Shown piece by piece: positions 10,335 to 21,177 of a stretch of 64,000 nt of DNA. Made by a program: the position numbers and the translations under genes. Source of the stretch: Turnera subulata (Eukaryota; Streptophyta; Magnoliopsida; Malpighiales; Passifloraceae); the NCBI GenBank assembly GCA_028386065.3, contig JAKUCV010002100.1:94146-158145 (forward strand), read 5' to 3'. Each line of letters starts with the position of its first letter. Within the stretch, counting starts at the first letter, position 1. The notes beneath the pieces are model-generated. The model did not search any database, was not told the origin of the DNA, and worked only from the letters and a program-made list of their open reading frames with translations.

Positions 10335-12490
10335 GCATGAGAATGAGGGGAGCTTAAGTGGGATATGTGGTGTTATGGGATCTCGGATTCCCAAGCTCTA
10401 CTACTGTCTTTCTTGTCTTTATATGGGATTGGAACGAAATAGTTAAAAGGAATGAGAGAGATATAACTTTACCTTTTTCAGTCTTTTTCCTGGTTATTTT
10501 TATCATCGTAGCCTGTGTAGGGGATATGGCCTGGGTTGAGCCAGCAAACTTTCAATTAATTGTCCTATGATAGGAAAGGGGATATACTCGAGGGAATTTA
10601 ACAAAGTTGGCCATCATTTCCCATTTTTCTAATGACTATATAATGTTAGGATGATGACAAACAAAACATGCATGAAGGACTGCTAAAATGGATTGAAATA
10701 GGATACTTAGGCTGAACCTATACTTTATGTTATATCTTACTTACTTTGAAATGTCTTTCATTGATTCATGTACTTATTATTGACTTTTTTACGGGAATCA
10801 TGTCTTGTTGGTGGGATTAAAATAGAAAGAACAAAATGAGATACTAGTAGATGAGAAAAGGGATAATGGGGATTTGGGATTAGCAGATAGCAGACCAAGA
10901 CAAGAACACCCTCGGGACCAAAAATTCTCCATTCGGGAAAATGCTGATAGGAAAGGTTTTAGGTTCTGCTGGGCCTAAGAATGCAAAGCCAACAAAGAAC
11001 AAACAGAACCCAGAAACAGTTCAAATGAATAAACAAAATGGTCAGGCTAGAGACTAATGACTGATTGCCATATTAACAGTTTGAATCCGTATTCCTCGCA
11101 TGGGAATGGATGTGGGAATTGGGTTCAGAGAGGTGATGGTCACTGTCAGATTTTCAGTGATTTTCTTTTGAGTCAGTCAAAAGAGAACAATATTGCATAT
11201 ATAATAGTATATGATATGATATGTGCAGAAGAAAATCAGAACGCAAATTGCAGTGTTCACGGGCCTCCCGTTAGGTTTCACTTTGTCTACCATATTGCCA
11301 GTGGCCGTAGGTCACATGCCCTGACACCCTATTACAATTATGTTTTATTCTTTATCGTTCTTTTTCTACTTCTGGGGTCACCAGATTTTTTGACAGCATG
11401 CCATCCATCACAAACAGCCTTTCCACTTAAAACAAATAATCGAGCTGCCCTCAACTTTGTACCACTTGCATGTACTTGTGTCTCCTCTCTGGTGAAATTT
11501 TTTGTTTTACTTCTCATCTACTGTTAACCCTCCCTTCTTTGCTATTGTTTAATAGCTGCTTCCATTCACAAGGAAATGTTAGTGATTGTGGTATTGTTTA
11601 TTGGCCTTTTATTGTCGTTTCTATCTATGTTTATTGGCCTATCAATTGTTTATTGGCCTTTTATTGTCGAGGCCGGTTCTGCTAATCAACTTTAGTAACA
11701 CAATGGAACACTAGAAAATGAAAGATTAAAGAAATTTTAACACATATTTTTTTTCAAGATTCTAATCATTTAACTGATGTCAAAACCGTTGGGTAAAAAC
11801 AGTGGATGATGGTATAATTTGTTCATTCCATTTGGCTAGAATCAGGCCAAGCACAAGGTGCCTGCGTTGTGACAAGACCTGCCCATTTCTCAATTGCTCA
11901 TTCTTCACAGGCAGGCATGCACATTTAGCAGCAGCTAGTAGCTACACCCCTCCTCAAATCTCTCTAATTGTTTTTTGTTTGTTTATAGGGGGCACTTGTG
12001 CTACACTATTTTTAGTGTCACTAGGTCTCCCTTTATTGTCTCCTTACTTTCTGATATTTCAATTTAGAAGCTCGCCCTCTCCTCCGCTTTCCTTTGTCCA
12101 TTTCCGCTTGACATCTCCCTCTCAATTAGGCAAAAGGCTCTAATATTGACATCAGATTGTTGTCTGGTTGCACAGATTTGATCTCTTTTCCTCTCTATCT
12201 TCAGGACTGTGGAATCTGGCCGGGTAATCACATGACCAAGGAAGGAGACCTCAACAGTGACACTTGACTATCCAATTTCAAGATTATAGACATGTAATTA
12301 GTTTTAATAACAACTAATCAGATTAATAAGAACTAGGTAGTATATGTGCTTTAATAACCAACATTTGCAATTTCTTGAGCATAATTCTGGGGTAGGGTAT
12401 TTGTATGCGAGAGGAGGAATCAAGGAAGTGTACAGGGCATAAAGTGACCAACTGCCTTTATAGGCTTTTTACCTTACAAGAAGGAATTGT
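10335..12490. other. Intergenic, no gene supported
   Basis: No coding region is convincing; open frames of up to 156 codons have no recognisable domain or codon pattern. A 25-bp block beginning ATTGTTTATTGGCCTTTTAT is duplicated at 11593-11617 and 11645-11669. The right end leads into the first miR399 promoter. Confidence 0.55.
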
Positions 12491-12496
12491 TCCATT

Positions 12497-12538
12497 GGAT
12501 ATACTCATAGTTCAACTCCATGAAGCCGTGTATAAATA
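12497..12538 (+). promoter_or_regulatory. P1BS element and TATA box of miR399 unit 1
   Basis: GGATATAC at 12497-12504 fits the PHR1-binding consensus GNATATNC. TATAAATA follows at 12531-12538, and the hairpin starts about 50 bp later. PHR1-type factors are known to activate MIR399 genes under phosphate shortage. Confidence 0.7.
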
Positions 12539-12583
12539 TGATACAACAGTAATGTGAATTTGCGACAGGTTTCATAGGTTACA

Positions 12584-12705
12584 GGTACATTACAGGACGA
12601 GTTCTTCTTTGGCATGTGGCTGTCTAATTAACTTGCGACACTCATGTTTCATAGTCTGCTCATTTGCCAAAGGAGATTTGTCCTGCAATTGTTCTGTAAT
12701 AATTC
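12584..12705 (+). ncRNA. MIR399: miR399 precursor 1 (divergent)
   Basis: The 3' arm carries a miR399-like 21-mer at 12665-12685: TGCCAAAGGAGATTTGTCCT then G. The 5' arm at about 12595-12614 reads AGGACGAGTTCTTCTTTGGC and pairs with it with few mismatches. The loop is about 50 nt. It differs from common miR399 by T for C at position 17, and the flanks differ from units 2-6, so it is the most diverged plus-strand copy. A P1BS octamer and TATA box lie directly upstream. Expected target: the PHO2/UBC24 transcript; that is family knowledge, not seen here. Confidence 0.78.
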
Positions 12706-12709
12706 TTGT

Positions 12710-14750
12710 GATTAATAACGAGTTATAGAGTTGGCTACTTTGTTACAACTTACAAGCGTAGCTAGAAGAGGAGGGTTTGGCAGGTAATTAAAAATTCTTC
12801 AACCTTTATTATCCCGAGGGCTGGATCGAGGGCTCAAATTTTGTTTTTCTCAACTATAAAATAATGCATCCTCTTTTTGCAGCAAGCATTATTTTTGGAT
12901 TTACATTTGTAAATTTCATCTGTATCGTATCAACCAGAAGTTTTTTTTTTTTTTTAAGAACAAATAAAACAAAAGATGAGTAGAAGACATGGATGGGGCC
13001 TCAAAGCTAGAATACAGTTCTTCTTCGAAATGTCAGGGCTCTACCTCTGCGCTTGGCCCATACATAGAGCGGGCCTCGTAGCTCTCACTTCAGCTCGAAA
13101 TTCAGGTGAACAAGCTGCCCCGCTGGGCCCCTAAATCCCAACAAACTACATATTGGCTCTTGGACTTCACTACAAACAAGTCTACAGCCCGCAGCAAACT
13201 TGGATAGTGATATTGTTTTTGGTATAAAGCCCAAAAATCCCATTGTTTCTCAAAATTGTTCAATTTTTACCCTTGTGTTTTAAAATCATTCAATATAGTA
13301 TCTTCAAACAACTATACCAAGGTAGCTTATGAGCATATTCCAATATGATTGTCAAGAATGGTAGCACAAGAACATTAGACCTGAACCACCAGATATATGC
13401 TCTATATATATGAGCATTGTTGCTGGTATGCTTGGTTCAAAAGTTTTCGCATAAAGGGTCGCTAGCAAATTTCAAAGACAAAAGGTTGATGCATTTGAAA
13501 CTTTGAATAAAGTAGAACGTCCGAGAATCTGTTGGTGCATTACATGTTCCTTGGTTGAATTTCGCTCAATATAGAATGGAATTTGGCCCTCAAGAAATGA
13601 ATTTGTATTAGGAGCTGCTAGTTGTAAGGTTCATATTTAATGTTTCATGTCACAAATGACTCGGCTCATTTCCAGCCTTATTGTAACCCTAATGTGCTCG
13701 GTTATCTATTAGACAAAATTTACCTATATATATGATTGAAACAAATTTAATAATATAGATGTGCAAAAGATAAAAAAAGTGTAAGCACATGTTCGGTAGC
13801 ATTAACCCTCATATGACAAATTGATCACGAATTGAAGTTTACCAAAATTCTATATTCATAACCATGATTCACGAATTCGTATGAATCCTCAACCCCATTC
13901 TAACCAAACAACCATCCCATACCAAGGAACCCACAACATCTAACCCCAATCATGGAAAGTGCCCATTGTGCTAAACATCATGAGCTAATTAATGTTATAT
14001 ATAAACATAACACCTTGTTGTTTTTGTATTATTCCTTGATATATATATCAACCCCAATTCTTAAAGTTGAGGAGAATGACTTACCCACAATCAGATTGAC
14101 GCGTCATGGTATCTTGAATTCAAGTTGCCGAATCCAGAAGCAAATGCAACTTCGAGTTGCTGCAGGCCTCAAATCATTTTTGGGGCATTATTTAGCGGCT
14201 TTTGGCAACCAGGAAGGGATGCATTTCCCATTGAAAAAGATAAATGTGGGTAGAAGAACATGCCCCGCATCTCCCATTCTAAAAGTATCCTTTTGACGGC
14301 CCATCTATTTCCTCTTCCCTTCTAGCATTTCCTCAACTATTTAGTTGCCGAAGGGTGGTAAAGGAATTGGAAGAATTTTTTTCTTTTTTTAAAACCATGG
14401 ATTAAAAGATTCTTCTTTAACTGAAATTTGTACTATTACATTTAGAACCAATCTATTTAGCTATACATTAAATATTGTAAGAGTTTTAATTATGAGTACA
14501 CAATCTTGAAATAATTTCTTTGCAGTTTGTTGCCACAGTTACTGTAAGTATGGGGATTTTATTCCTGAAATCAGATGACATAGTGTTAAGATAACTAGAA
14601 ACACTCTTTTTAGTTATTCTAGAAGAAATGTATGGTCCAATCCTGTTAAGGAATTATTGGGAAAAAATCTTGCAAGGAATATCGACAATCCAAAAGGGGA
14701 ATAAAGTGCTAGAAAGTCATCAACGACTAGTACACGGGCACAAGCATTGT
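12710..14750. other. Spacer between miR399 units 1 and 2
   Basis: No gene is supported. Most of it is AT-rich. From 13780 on the sequence begins to resemble the upstream parts of other miR399 units, including the block at 14218-14290 listed separately. Confidence 0.5.
14218..14290 (+). repeat. Shared upstream block of miR399 units, copy A
   Basis: The block holds GGATGCATTTCCCATT and then GAAGAACATGCCCCGCATCT followed by CCCATTCTAAAAG. Related copies lie at 21923-21995, 22649-22711, 23263-23330 and 39923-39970. This copy sits about 470 bp before the unit 2 P1BS. The common core shows that whole units, not only hairpins, were duplicated. Confidence 0.75.
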
Positions 14751-14756
14751 CCAATC

Positions 14757-14785
14757 GCATATACTTTCCTCAGGCTCGTATAAAT
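14757..14785 (+). promoter_or_regulatory. P1BS element and TATA box of miR399 unit 2
   Basis: GCATATAC (14757-14764) fits GNATATNC, and TATAAAT follows at 14779-14785. The motif GCATTGTCCAATCGCATATA just upstream is shared with units 4 and 6, with minor changes. Confidence 0.8.
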
Positions 14786-14840
14786 GTAAACAGGTTTGGA
14801 TGTCATCAGTATGTGAAATTTACAGGGGAGATTTTGGGGT

Positions 14841-14956
14841 GCAGTTGCATTACCGGGCAAGATCTCTATTGGCAGGCAGCCACACTACTCACTCATTCAA
14901 TAAATTTTGAAGAGTGGTTCCTTGCCAAAGGAGATTTGCCCCGCAATTCTTCTGCA
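14841..14956 (+). ncRNA. MIR399: miR399 precursor 2
   Basis: Mature 21-mer on the 3' arm at 14923-14943: TGCCAAAGGAGATTTGCCCC then G, the form known as miR399d in Arabidopsis. Star strand on the 5' arm at 14855-14876: GGGCAAGATCTCTATTGGCA then GG. The stem extends below the duplex through GCAGTTGCAT pairing with GCAATTCTTCTGC. The predicted transcription start from the TATA box leaves only some 30 nt before the stem base. Role: phosphate-starvation-induced silencing of PHO2, from family knowledge. Confidence 0.93.
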
Positions 14957-14959
14957 TTT

Positions 14960-16005
14960 TTGCCTGTCAAGGAAGAACATATTTCATATATGTCATCATC
15001 AATTGGAAAGTCATTCCACATGAATAGTTAAGCATAAACTCTAACTTGATAGCTACGATTTAGAAATTACTAATGAAGAAATTGCATTTTCTGAGGGTTT
15101 TCTTTTCTTCTCTTTCTTTTTTTGGGTATTTAACTTGGGTTTGGGTTAATTATGCAAATTGTCATTTCCCATTGAAGAAGATACTTTGTCATACTATAAC
15201 ATTCTCACAATTTACGGGCTGGCTTGGCCCAAATTTGACTCTAAATCTCCAATATCTATTCGTTGATACTTGGGCCGAAAGGCGAGCCCAGGTATATACG
15301 CAACTAGCAAAGCAGAGTTCTGCGTGATAAGGATGAACATTGGTCAGGTGGATTTGTGAGTGATGTAATAGAGCCTTGTCGATAGTTCAATTAAAGGCAA
15401 AAATATGGGCTGCGTTTCAGGTTCATGGGGGGCAAGGAAGCGTGGAAGATGGTTCATGTGAACCTTCTTTGGGTTAGCATAAAAAAAATTTGATAAGAGG
15501 AATATCGACTCAATTAATAAAAATTACCTAATGAAGGCATCATAACTTGATCTAATGATTAATTTTTTCTTTTTATTTATGTTCTATGGCAGCGGTTGCT
15601 CCCATAATAAGTTTCAATTCTTCCTCCATGGGATAGGGAGTGACTTCTTAATTAACAAATGAGCTACTGTTTCCGGTAGCCATACTGGATGAGTATTGCT
15701 GTAAAGTTGATAAATTGCGACCAGAGCCAATGAAACAAATTATTAGGACATAATTGAGGTTTTGGTCTTATTAAGGATTAATGGAATTTATCATTTTCTA
15801 ACTGGGAATCAATTCTTCAAAGAACTTGCATCATTTTACTTTGGACTTCTACAATTTTGACAAAGTTAATGGTGGCATTTTAGTTCAACATAGATTTGCT
15901 CTTGGATTTGCCTTTTCTTTTAGAGAACACGTATGTTTATTATTACTTTTTCCTTATTGTTCTTAAACTAAATAATCACAAACTTAAGGCTTTCTAATTA
16001 GGTAA
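14960..16005. other. Spacer between miR399 unit 2 and the gag-only element
   Basis: No gene is supported. A short block at 15163-15185 (GTCATTTCCCATTGAAGAAG) echoes the shared upstream block of the miR399 units. The last five bases, GGTAA at 16001-16005, are the likely left target duplication of the next element. Confidence 0.5.
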
Positions 16006-16469
16006 TGATATGACCAAGAAATTTGTATACTTGGGAATCAACAAGATGGAAACTAGAAAATTGAAAAAGATAATTTTTATTGATGGAAAAGGTGTTTACA
16101 GTGAATAGAGAAGGGAGAACTCTCAGCCCCTAACTTTTCTTACAATGCTCTCTACCTTAGGGTTTAAAAGCCTCTCTAGGTGTTTATATACATTAGTCCA
16201 CACGTGCCCCTCATCCTAAGGTCACTATTCGCCTCCATCCACTCTCATCGTGTGGCTCTCCTTTATTCCTCTTGAGCAAGGCACCTCTGGTACAGCTGTC
16301 CTCCATGTTCTAGGTGCTTTAGAATATTCTTTGTGGACCTTATCCTCTGAACCCTTTAACTCTCTCCCTGTTATGTTTGGGTTCTGCGAGCTAGGCCTTC
16401 TCACTTCCTGCTCCTGCTGGGTCCGGGCCCGTTTTCTTTGTTAGGCTTTCTTCTCGATGGTCCCTGCCA
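16006..16469 (-). repeat. 3' LTR of the gag-only element
   Basis: It aligns end to end with 19138-19601 and has the same length, with a few percent of point differences, for example GATGGAAACTAGAAAATTG here against GAAGGAAACTAAAAAATTG in the other copy. Confidence 0.9.
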
Positions 16470-17362
16470 TACCAAGAGCCCCTCAAGTGGAGGGTTAAGG
16501 GTTCCGTCTTTTTCTCTTCTTCAAATTTCGAATTTCCCCCTTAATCCCTTCACTTGCTGGCTTTTAGGGTTTCCTTTCAAATCCAATGGTTTCATTTTCC
16601 TTATCTCCCTACCGTTTCACTATGTCCTTTTTGGGGTCGCGCCTTTGGTTTCTATTGGCAGTTCTATCTTTTTTCGGGCGTTTTCGTCGCCTACTTATCA
16701 TTTCTGTATGTTTATATTTTCTTGAACCATAGCGGCTGTTTCCTCGGTATATTTTGCTTTCAACAGGAACTTGGATCCCCCTTTTAGCTTTGAGTCTCCT
16801 CTAAGCTTTTTCTTTTTCAGCCATTATCAAGGGCTTTCCCTCTCGACTTCCTCCATTTCCAGAGTTCAAAAGTTTTTGAGGTTTCACCCTTAAAAGATTT
16901 GTTAATCCTATGGCCTTTACCCCTCCATGGGTCATTTATGTACTCTTTAGGCGGCCCGGTCGCCTTTTGGGTACTATTTGGCCTATGAGTTTTTGGTCCC
17001 TTCATGGGACTTTATATTTTCTTTGGCCACCTCACGAGCCAATATAGGGACTTACAGTGTTATTGCGACTCTATTTAGTGATGAAGGAAGCTATAACATA
17101 CTCATGCGTACATGAACTGAAAAAACAAATAACATACTCACACAGATTTCTTTCAAGGGCACACAAAGCCTTATTTCATTCATCTCTTTGATTTAAGTAT
17201 TTGTATAGGGTTCTCAGATTGCGCCTTTTCTTTAACTCAAAATAAGCTCTCAAAGACTTTTCAGCGAGTCCGACGTGTGGAATAGCTTCAAGTGATCAGA
17301 GTTCCATGCATGAGGTAGCATTTTCCCACTTGCCCCCTCCAAGTGATAGGACCCCGAAGTTA

Positions 17363-19090
17363 TCACCTCCTTGAAGCCCGCTGCTCTGCCTGAAGTGACC
17401 AAAACTCGTCGTCCTGCCGAATGAACTTTTCAGCCCTCTTCATCAGCTGGGCCATGTCCTCCGGAGGTTTTCGTGCCAAAGATTTCGAGAAATCATTGAC
17501 CCTGCTTCCCCTCTTTAGGGCCTCAATGACAATTCCCATATTGCAATTTTTAACCTTCATGGTTTCTTTGTTGAACCTGGTAATGTATGCCCGTAGGGTC
17601 TCGTCCTCCTCATGCCTTATCTGGTACAGGTACGCGGACTCTCTTTTTGGAGGGGCGCTGGCGCGGAACCTATCCACCAGCTTGTTCGAGAGATCTGCAA
17701 AAGAGGTCACGGACCCTGTCGGGAGGTCATTGTACCAGTCTTGGGCGATGCCCCTCAGGGACAAGGCTAACATTCTACTCAAGATATCGTCATCTGTAGT
17801 CTGAGCTCCTACAGTGATCTTCACATGGGCTATGTGCCTTGCTGGGTCTGTTTCCCCTTCATAAGAATCCAAAGTTGGCATCTTGAATGCCTTAGGAAGG
17901 ACCCTCTCTGTTAACACCGGGCTCAGGTAGGTGGGGACCCTTTCCTCTGCAAAAGAGTGTCTTTCGACCCCTATTGCACCGAGAACCCTTCCTGGCCTCC
18001 AAAGGCCTCGCCTTTCTAGCTCTACTACCCTCGTGACAGCTCTTTCAGCAACCTGCCGTTCAAGGTCCAACCATTTTCCATCAATATTACTTTCTTCGAA
18101 ACCAACTTCCTTCCTGAGGGTGTATCCGGTACCCTGTTGTGCAAGATTGAATCTTTCCCCGCTAAGATCGTCTCTTTCGAACTCCACTTGCTTTTTGGGC
18201 GTACTCTTGGTACCCTGCTGTACAAGATCTGACCCTTCTACACCAAGGTCACTCCTTTCAAAGCCAACCCTTTTTCTGGGTGTACTCTTGGTACCCCGTT
18301 GTATAGGATCTAACCTTTCTACACCAAGGTCACTCCTTTCAAAGCCAACCCTTTTTCTGGGTGTACTCTTGGTACCCCGTTGTACAGGATCTGACCTTCC
18401 TCCACCAAGGTCGCTCATTTCAAAGCCAAACTCCTTCTTAGCCGTACTCTAAGTACCCCGTTGTACAGGATCTAACATTCTTCCACAAAGGTCAAACCTT
18501 TCATCGTCCAGATCCTCTCTCTTGAATCTTACCTCCTTCCTGGGCGTACTCCAGGTACCCCGTCGTGAAAGATCAATCCTTTCTTCATCAAGGTTGGATT
18601 TTACCGCATCAAGGTATCTCCTTTCAGTTTCACCACTCCTCCTGGGTGTACTCTCGGTACCTCGTCGTGCAGGGTCGAACCTTTTGCCACTAAGGTTGAG
18701 CCTTTCTGCACCAAGGTACCTCCTTTCAGCTCGGTCATCTCTCTTAGGTGTACTCTGAGTACCCCGTAGTTCGAAGCCACTTGCTTCCCGAGCCTTCCTC
18801 GCATCCTTCATGAATCCTGAGGGTTGCTCATCGTCTTCACTGCTTTCCATCTCAGATCCATCCTTAATCGCCGGTGCTTTTCCCTTCTTCAGGTATTTGA
18901 GACTTTCCAAAGCTCTCTGCAGCTGCGCCTCAAAGACCTCCAGGTTGAGCCCCTGTGTTGACCCTCTGGCCCCTGCCCTGGCTATGCTTCCCCTACCATG
19001 GTCAAGGGTCGAGAAATCATAGAGCGAATAGAGAGCCGGCGGAGAGTCGTCTCCCTCCTCTTCAAGGTAAAGTTTCCGTTTGGAACTCAT
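17363..19090 (-). pseudogene. gag gene with one in-frame stop, 576 codons
   Basis: The reading frame runs from ATG at 19090 (MSSKRKLYLEEEGDD) to the stop at 17363. It is broken once: at 18451-18449 a TAG stands where neighbouring repeat units have a sense codon (RGT*STAKK against RGTKSTPRK). The N-terminal half contains about eight tandem units of 27-34 residues that begin RGTxSTPR and end in DPxQ-like motifs. The C-terminal part, from FKMPTLDSYEGETDP on, is a retrotransposon gag domain (MPTLDSYEGETDPARHI, RGIAQDWYNDLPTGSV, RFRASAPPKRESAYL). Whether the stop is read through or kills the gene cannot be told from sequence. Confidence 0.85.
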
Positions 19091-19119
19091 TCCGGTATGA
19101 GCTAGCTTCTCGTCAGATC

Positions 19120-19137
19120 CCCACAGACGGCGCCACT
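19120..19137 (-). other. Primer binding site region of the gag-only element
   Basis: On the minus strand AGTGGCGCCGTCTGTGGG directly follows the 5' LTR. TGGCGCCGT is a usual primer-site start in plant Ty3/gypsy elements. It sets orientation. Confidence 0.7.
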
Positions 19138-19601
19138 TGAGATGACCAAGAAATTTGTATACTTGGGAATCAACAAGAAGGAAACTAAAAAATTGAAAAA
19201 GATAATTTTTATTGATAGAAAAGGTGTTTACAGTGAATAGAGAAGGGAGGACTCTCAGCTCCTAGCTTTTCTTACAATGCTCTCTACCTTAGGGTTTAAA
19301 AGCCTCTCTAGGTGTTTATATACATTAGTCCACACGTGCCCCTCATCCTAAGGTCACTATTCGCTTCCATCCACTCTCATCGTGTGGTTCTCCTTTATTC
19401 CTCTTGAGCAAGGCACCTCTGGTACAGCTGTCCTCCATGTTCTAGGTGCTCTAGAATATTCTTTGTGGACCTTATCCTCTGAACCCTTTAACTCTCTCCC
19501 TGTTATGTTTGGGTTCTGCGAGCTGGGCCTTCTCACTTCCTACTCCTGCTGGGTCCGGGCCCGTTTTCTTTGTTGAGCTTTCTTCTCGATGGTCCCTGCC
19601 A
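19138..19601 (-). repeat. 5' LTR of the gag-only element
   Basis: A 464-bp copy of 16006-16469. It starts TGAGATGACC on the plus strand and ends CCCTGCCA. On the minus strand a TATA-like TATATAAACACC stretch lies within it. Confidence 0.9.
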
Positions 19602-19606
19602 GGGAA

Positions 19607-20370
19607 GTTCTCGAATATTAACATAAAAACAATATATCTCGATTGTCAAAAAGAAAAAATCTGGGAGATATCGATGCCATAGATTTATCTTTTTTCAGTT
19701 TTTTCATTTTTGAGCCTGATGCCTTAGCTAGCTTTATCCTATTTTTCTTTAATATTTTCTATGATAAGCTTTCTTCCTTATTTCCTTTTCATGTGGCATC
19801 CAATTGAGAACTAGCCAACATAGAGACAAGATGTTAAAAAGCTTCCATGAGTACACAATGTTGAAATAAACATTCACAATTTGTGGACAGCTAGCCGATA
19901 GCTTTTCCTCTCTCACCTTTTTCTTTATATCCAAGTAATGGAAGTAAACGGATAGAGAGACATTTTAAATTTCTTTTGTATTGTAGTGAAATTGTTTAGG
20001 TACTTTTCAAAAATTAATAAAAGACAGACAAAATGTTACAATATCATCCACAGGCGCAGGATGTTGAAATAATTTCTTCACCTTTATGTTGTCACAGTTC
20101 CGTTGAAATAAGGATTTTTATTTCGCAAGCAACTACCCAAATTATTTTGTATAAAACGTACGTGTCAACTAGATGTAGAAACTAGAAGCCCTACTTATTC
20201 AATTGATTTTCCAATTGGATAGTATAAATTGTAAAATCCAAGTTAAATTGTTTAAGAATCACAGTTGGAAAATAAAAATTCTTGCAAGGAATCGGCTATA
20301 TATATTGAGGGGAATAAACTAGTGGAATTAAACTCTTGAGTAGCCAGCAATACAAGGCAGAGGCATTGTT
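19607..20370. repeat. Upstream part of miR399 unit 3, paralogous to 29.87-30.73 kb
   Basis: No gene here. The stretch around 19700-19830 (GATGCCTTAG, CTATGATAAGCTTTC, TGTGGCATCCAATTGAGAAC) matches 29870-29970 (GATGCCATAG, CTATGATGAAAAGCTTTTCC, TGTGGCATTTAATTAAGAAC). Units 3 and 5 therefore descend from one duplicated segment at least 1 kb long. Confidence 0.7.
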
Positions 20371-20375
20371 CTCTC

Positions 20376-20403
20376 GCATATGCTACCCCAGAGTGGTATA
20401 AAT
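20376..20403 (+). promoter_or_regulatory. P1BS element and TATA box of miR399 unit 3
   Basis: GCATATGC (20376-20383) fits GNATATNC and is itself palindromic. TATAAAT follows at 20397-20403, 21 bp start to start. Confidence 0.8.
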
Positions 20404-20453
20404 AACAGATTTTCCAGGTTATTATTCTGTGAAAATTGATAGGTAACATTTAG

Positions 20454-20540
20454 TGCAGTTGCATTACTGGGCAAGATCTCCATTGGCTGGCGGGTACACT
20501 TAATTTGGTGTTTCATCAAATGAGGTACATATATATATGT

Positions 20541-20631
<91 letters not shown>

Positions 20632-20685
20632 CTACCTTGAAGTGTGCACTCTGCCAAAGGAGATCTGCCCCGCAATTCTTCTGCA
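20454..20685 (+). ncRNA. MIR399: miR399 precursor 3 with expanded AT loop
   Basis: Mature 21-mer at 20652-20672: TGCCAAAGGAGATCTGCCCC then G. Star at 20469-20490: GGGCAAGATCTCCATTGGCT then GG. The arms pair as in the other units, but the loop is about 160 nt and consists mostly of an (AT)n run, which can fold on itself into a long AT stem. Position 14 is C rather than T, shared only with unit 5. Whether Dicer processing survives the long loop is unknown; MIR399 precursors with long loops are known in plants. Confidence 0.88.
20549..20628. repeat. (AT)n microsatellite, about 80 bp
   Basis: An uninterrupted AT dinucleotide run of about 40 units, preceded by an imperfect ATATATGTATACATACAT stretch. 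It lies entirely within the loop of miR399 precursor 3. Confidence 0.97.
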
Positions 20686-20689
20686 TTTT

Positions 20690-21033
20690 GGCTTCGCCGA
20701 GGAGATGTATCATCATCAATGGTGAGTGCATTTGGAAAGTCATTGCTAGCTAAACACAGCCGAAAATAATGTATATTTTCATTAATTAGCCCATTAGTCA
20801 ACCTATAGTTTTACTTGATTATAGGTAGCTTGGATTGATCAGAATGCATTAAGTAAGTAATTACATTTTGTATGATTGAGATCCACCCTTGTAGAATTAG
20901 TCCGAATACTCTCCTACAGTCATTCAACATGATTCCTTTTAATCTTAAAAAAACATGATTTTTTTTTTGGGATAGATAAACAGCTAAATTTTATTAATAT
21001 AAAATTGAGGATTACAACGAGAAGGACCATATA
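20690..21033. other. Spacer after miR399 unit 3
   Basis: No gene is supported. A T-run at 20959-20968 followed by GGGATAGATAAACAGC reads on the minus strand like the 3' end of a LINE copy, but I found no clear target duplication. Confidence 0.45.
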
Positions 21034-21177
21034 AAATAAAACAGTTGCCAACGCCAGTGTAGCGTGATGGCATTTTCCTTGGCCTTGAGTCAAGAAGACC
21101 CTAGTTTGATCCAGGGTGGGGTGGGGTTTGGGTAGATTTAGGCATCGTTGTAATAAAAAAAAATAAATAAAACAGTT
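21034..21177 (+). mobile_element. tRNA-derived SINE with 13-bp target duplication
   Basis: AAATAAAACAGTT is present at 21034-21046 and 21165-21177. Between them lie 118 bp with a pol III A-box-like TAGCGTGATGG (about 21060-21070), a B-box-like GTTTGATCC (about 21113-21121) and an A-rich tail. The perfect target duplication suggests a fairly recent insertion. Confidence 0.8.

Larger units (their letters stand above)
16006..19601 (-). mobile_element. Non-autonomous gag-only LTR element (Ty3/gypsy type)
   Basis: Two 464-bp LTRs bound a 2.7-kb interior that encodes only gag. On the minus strand the LTR starts TGGCAGGGACC, and the primer-site region TGGCGCCGTCTGTGGGG follows it. No protease, RT or integrase is present. 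Flanks are GGTAA (16001-16005) and GGGAA (19602-19606), a 4-of-5 match, so the target duplication is probably mutated. The layout fits terminal-repeat elements that keep gag (TR-GAG-like) and depend on enzymes supplied elsewhere. Confidence 0.85.

Noticed and set aside
11057..11527. A 156-codon plus-strand frame
   Set aside because: No domain, no homology I recognise, no promoter or codon bias; the hydrophobic C-terminus comes from T-rich DNA.
15474..15490. TTAGCATAAAAAAAA as another micro-insertion
   Set aside because: It has the right tail type, but no flanking direct repeat of useful length.
17931..18452. A 173-codon plus-strand frame
   Set aside because: It is the reverse-strand shadow of the tandem repeats in the gag gene.
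20328..20801. A 157-codon frame and three others over the AT run
   Set aside because: The frames are translations of the AT microsatellite (Tyr-Ile repeats) within the miR399 precursor 3 loop.
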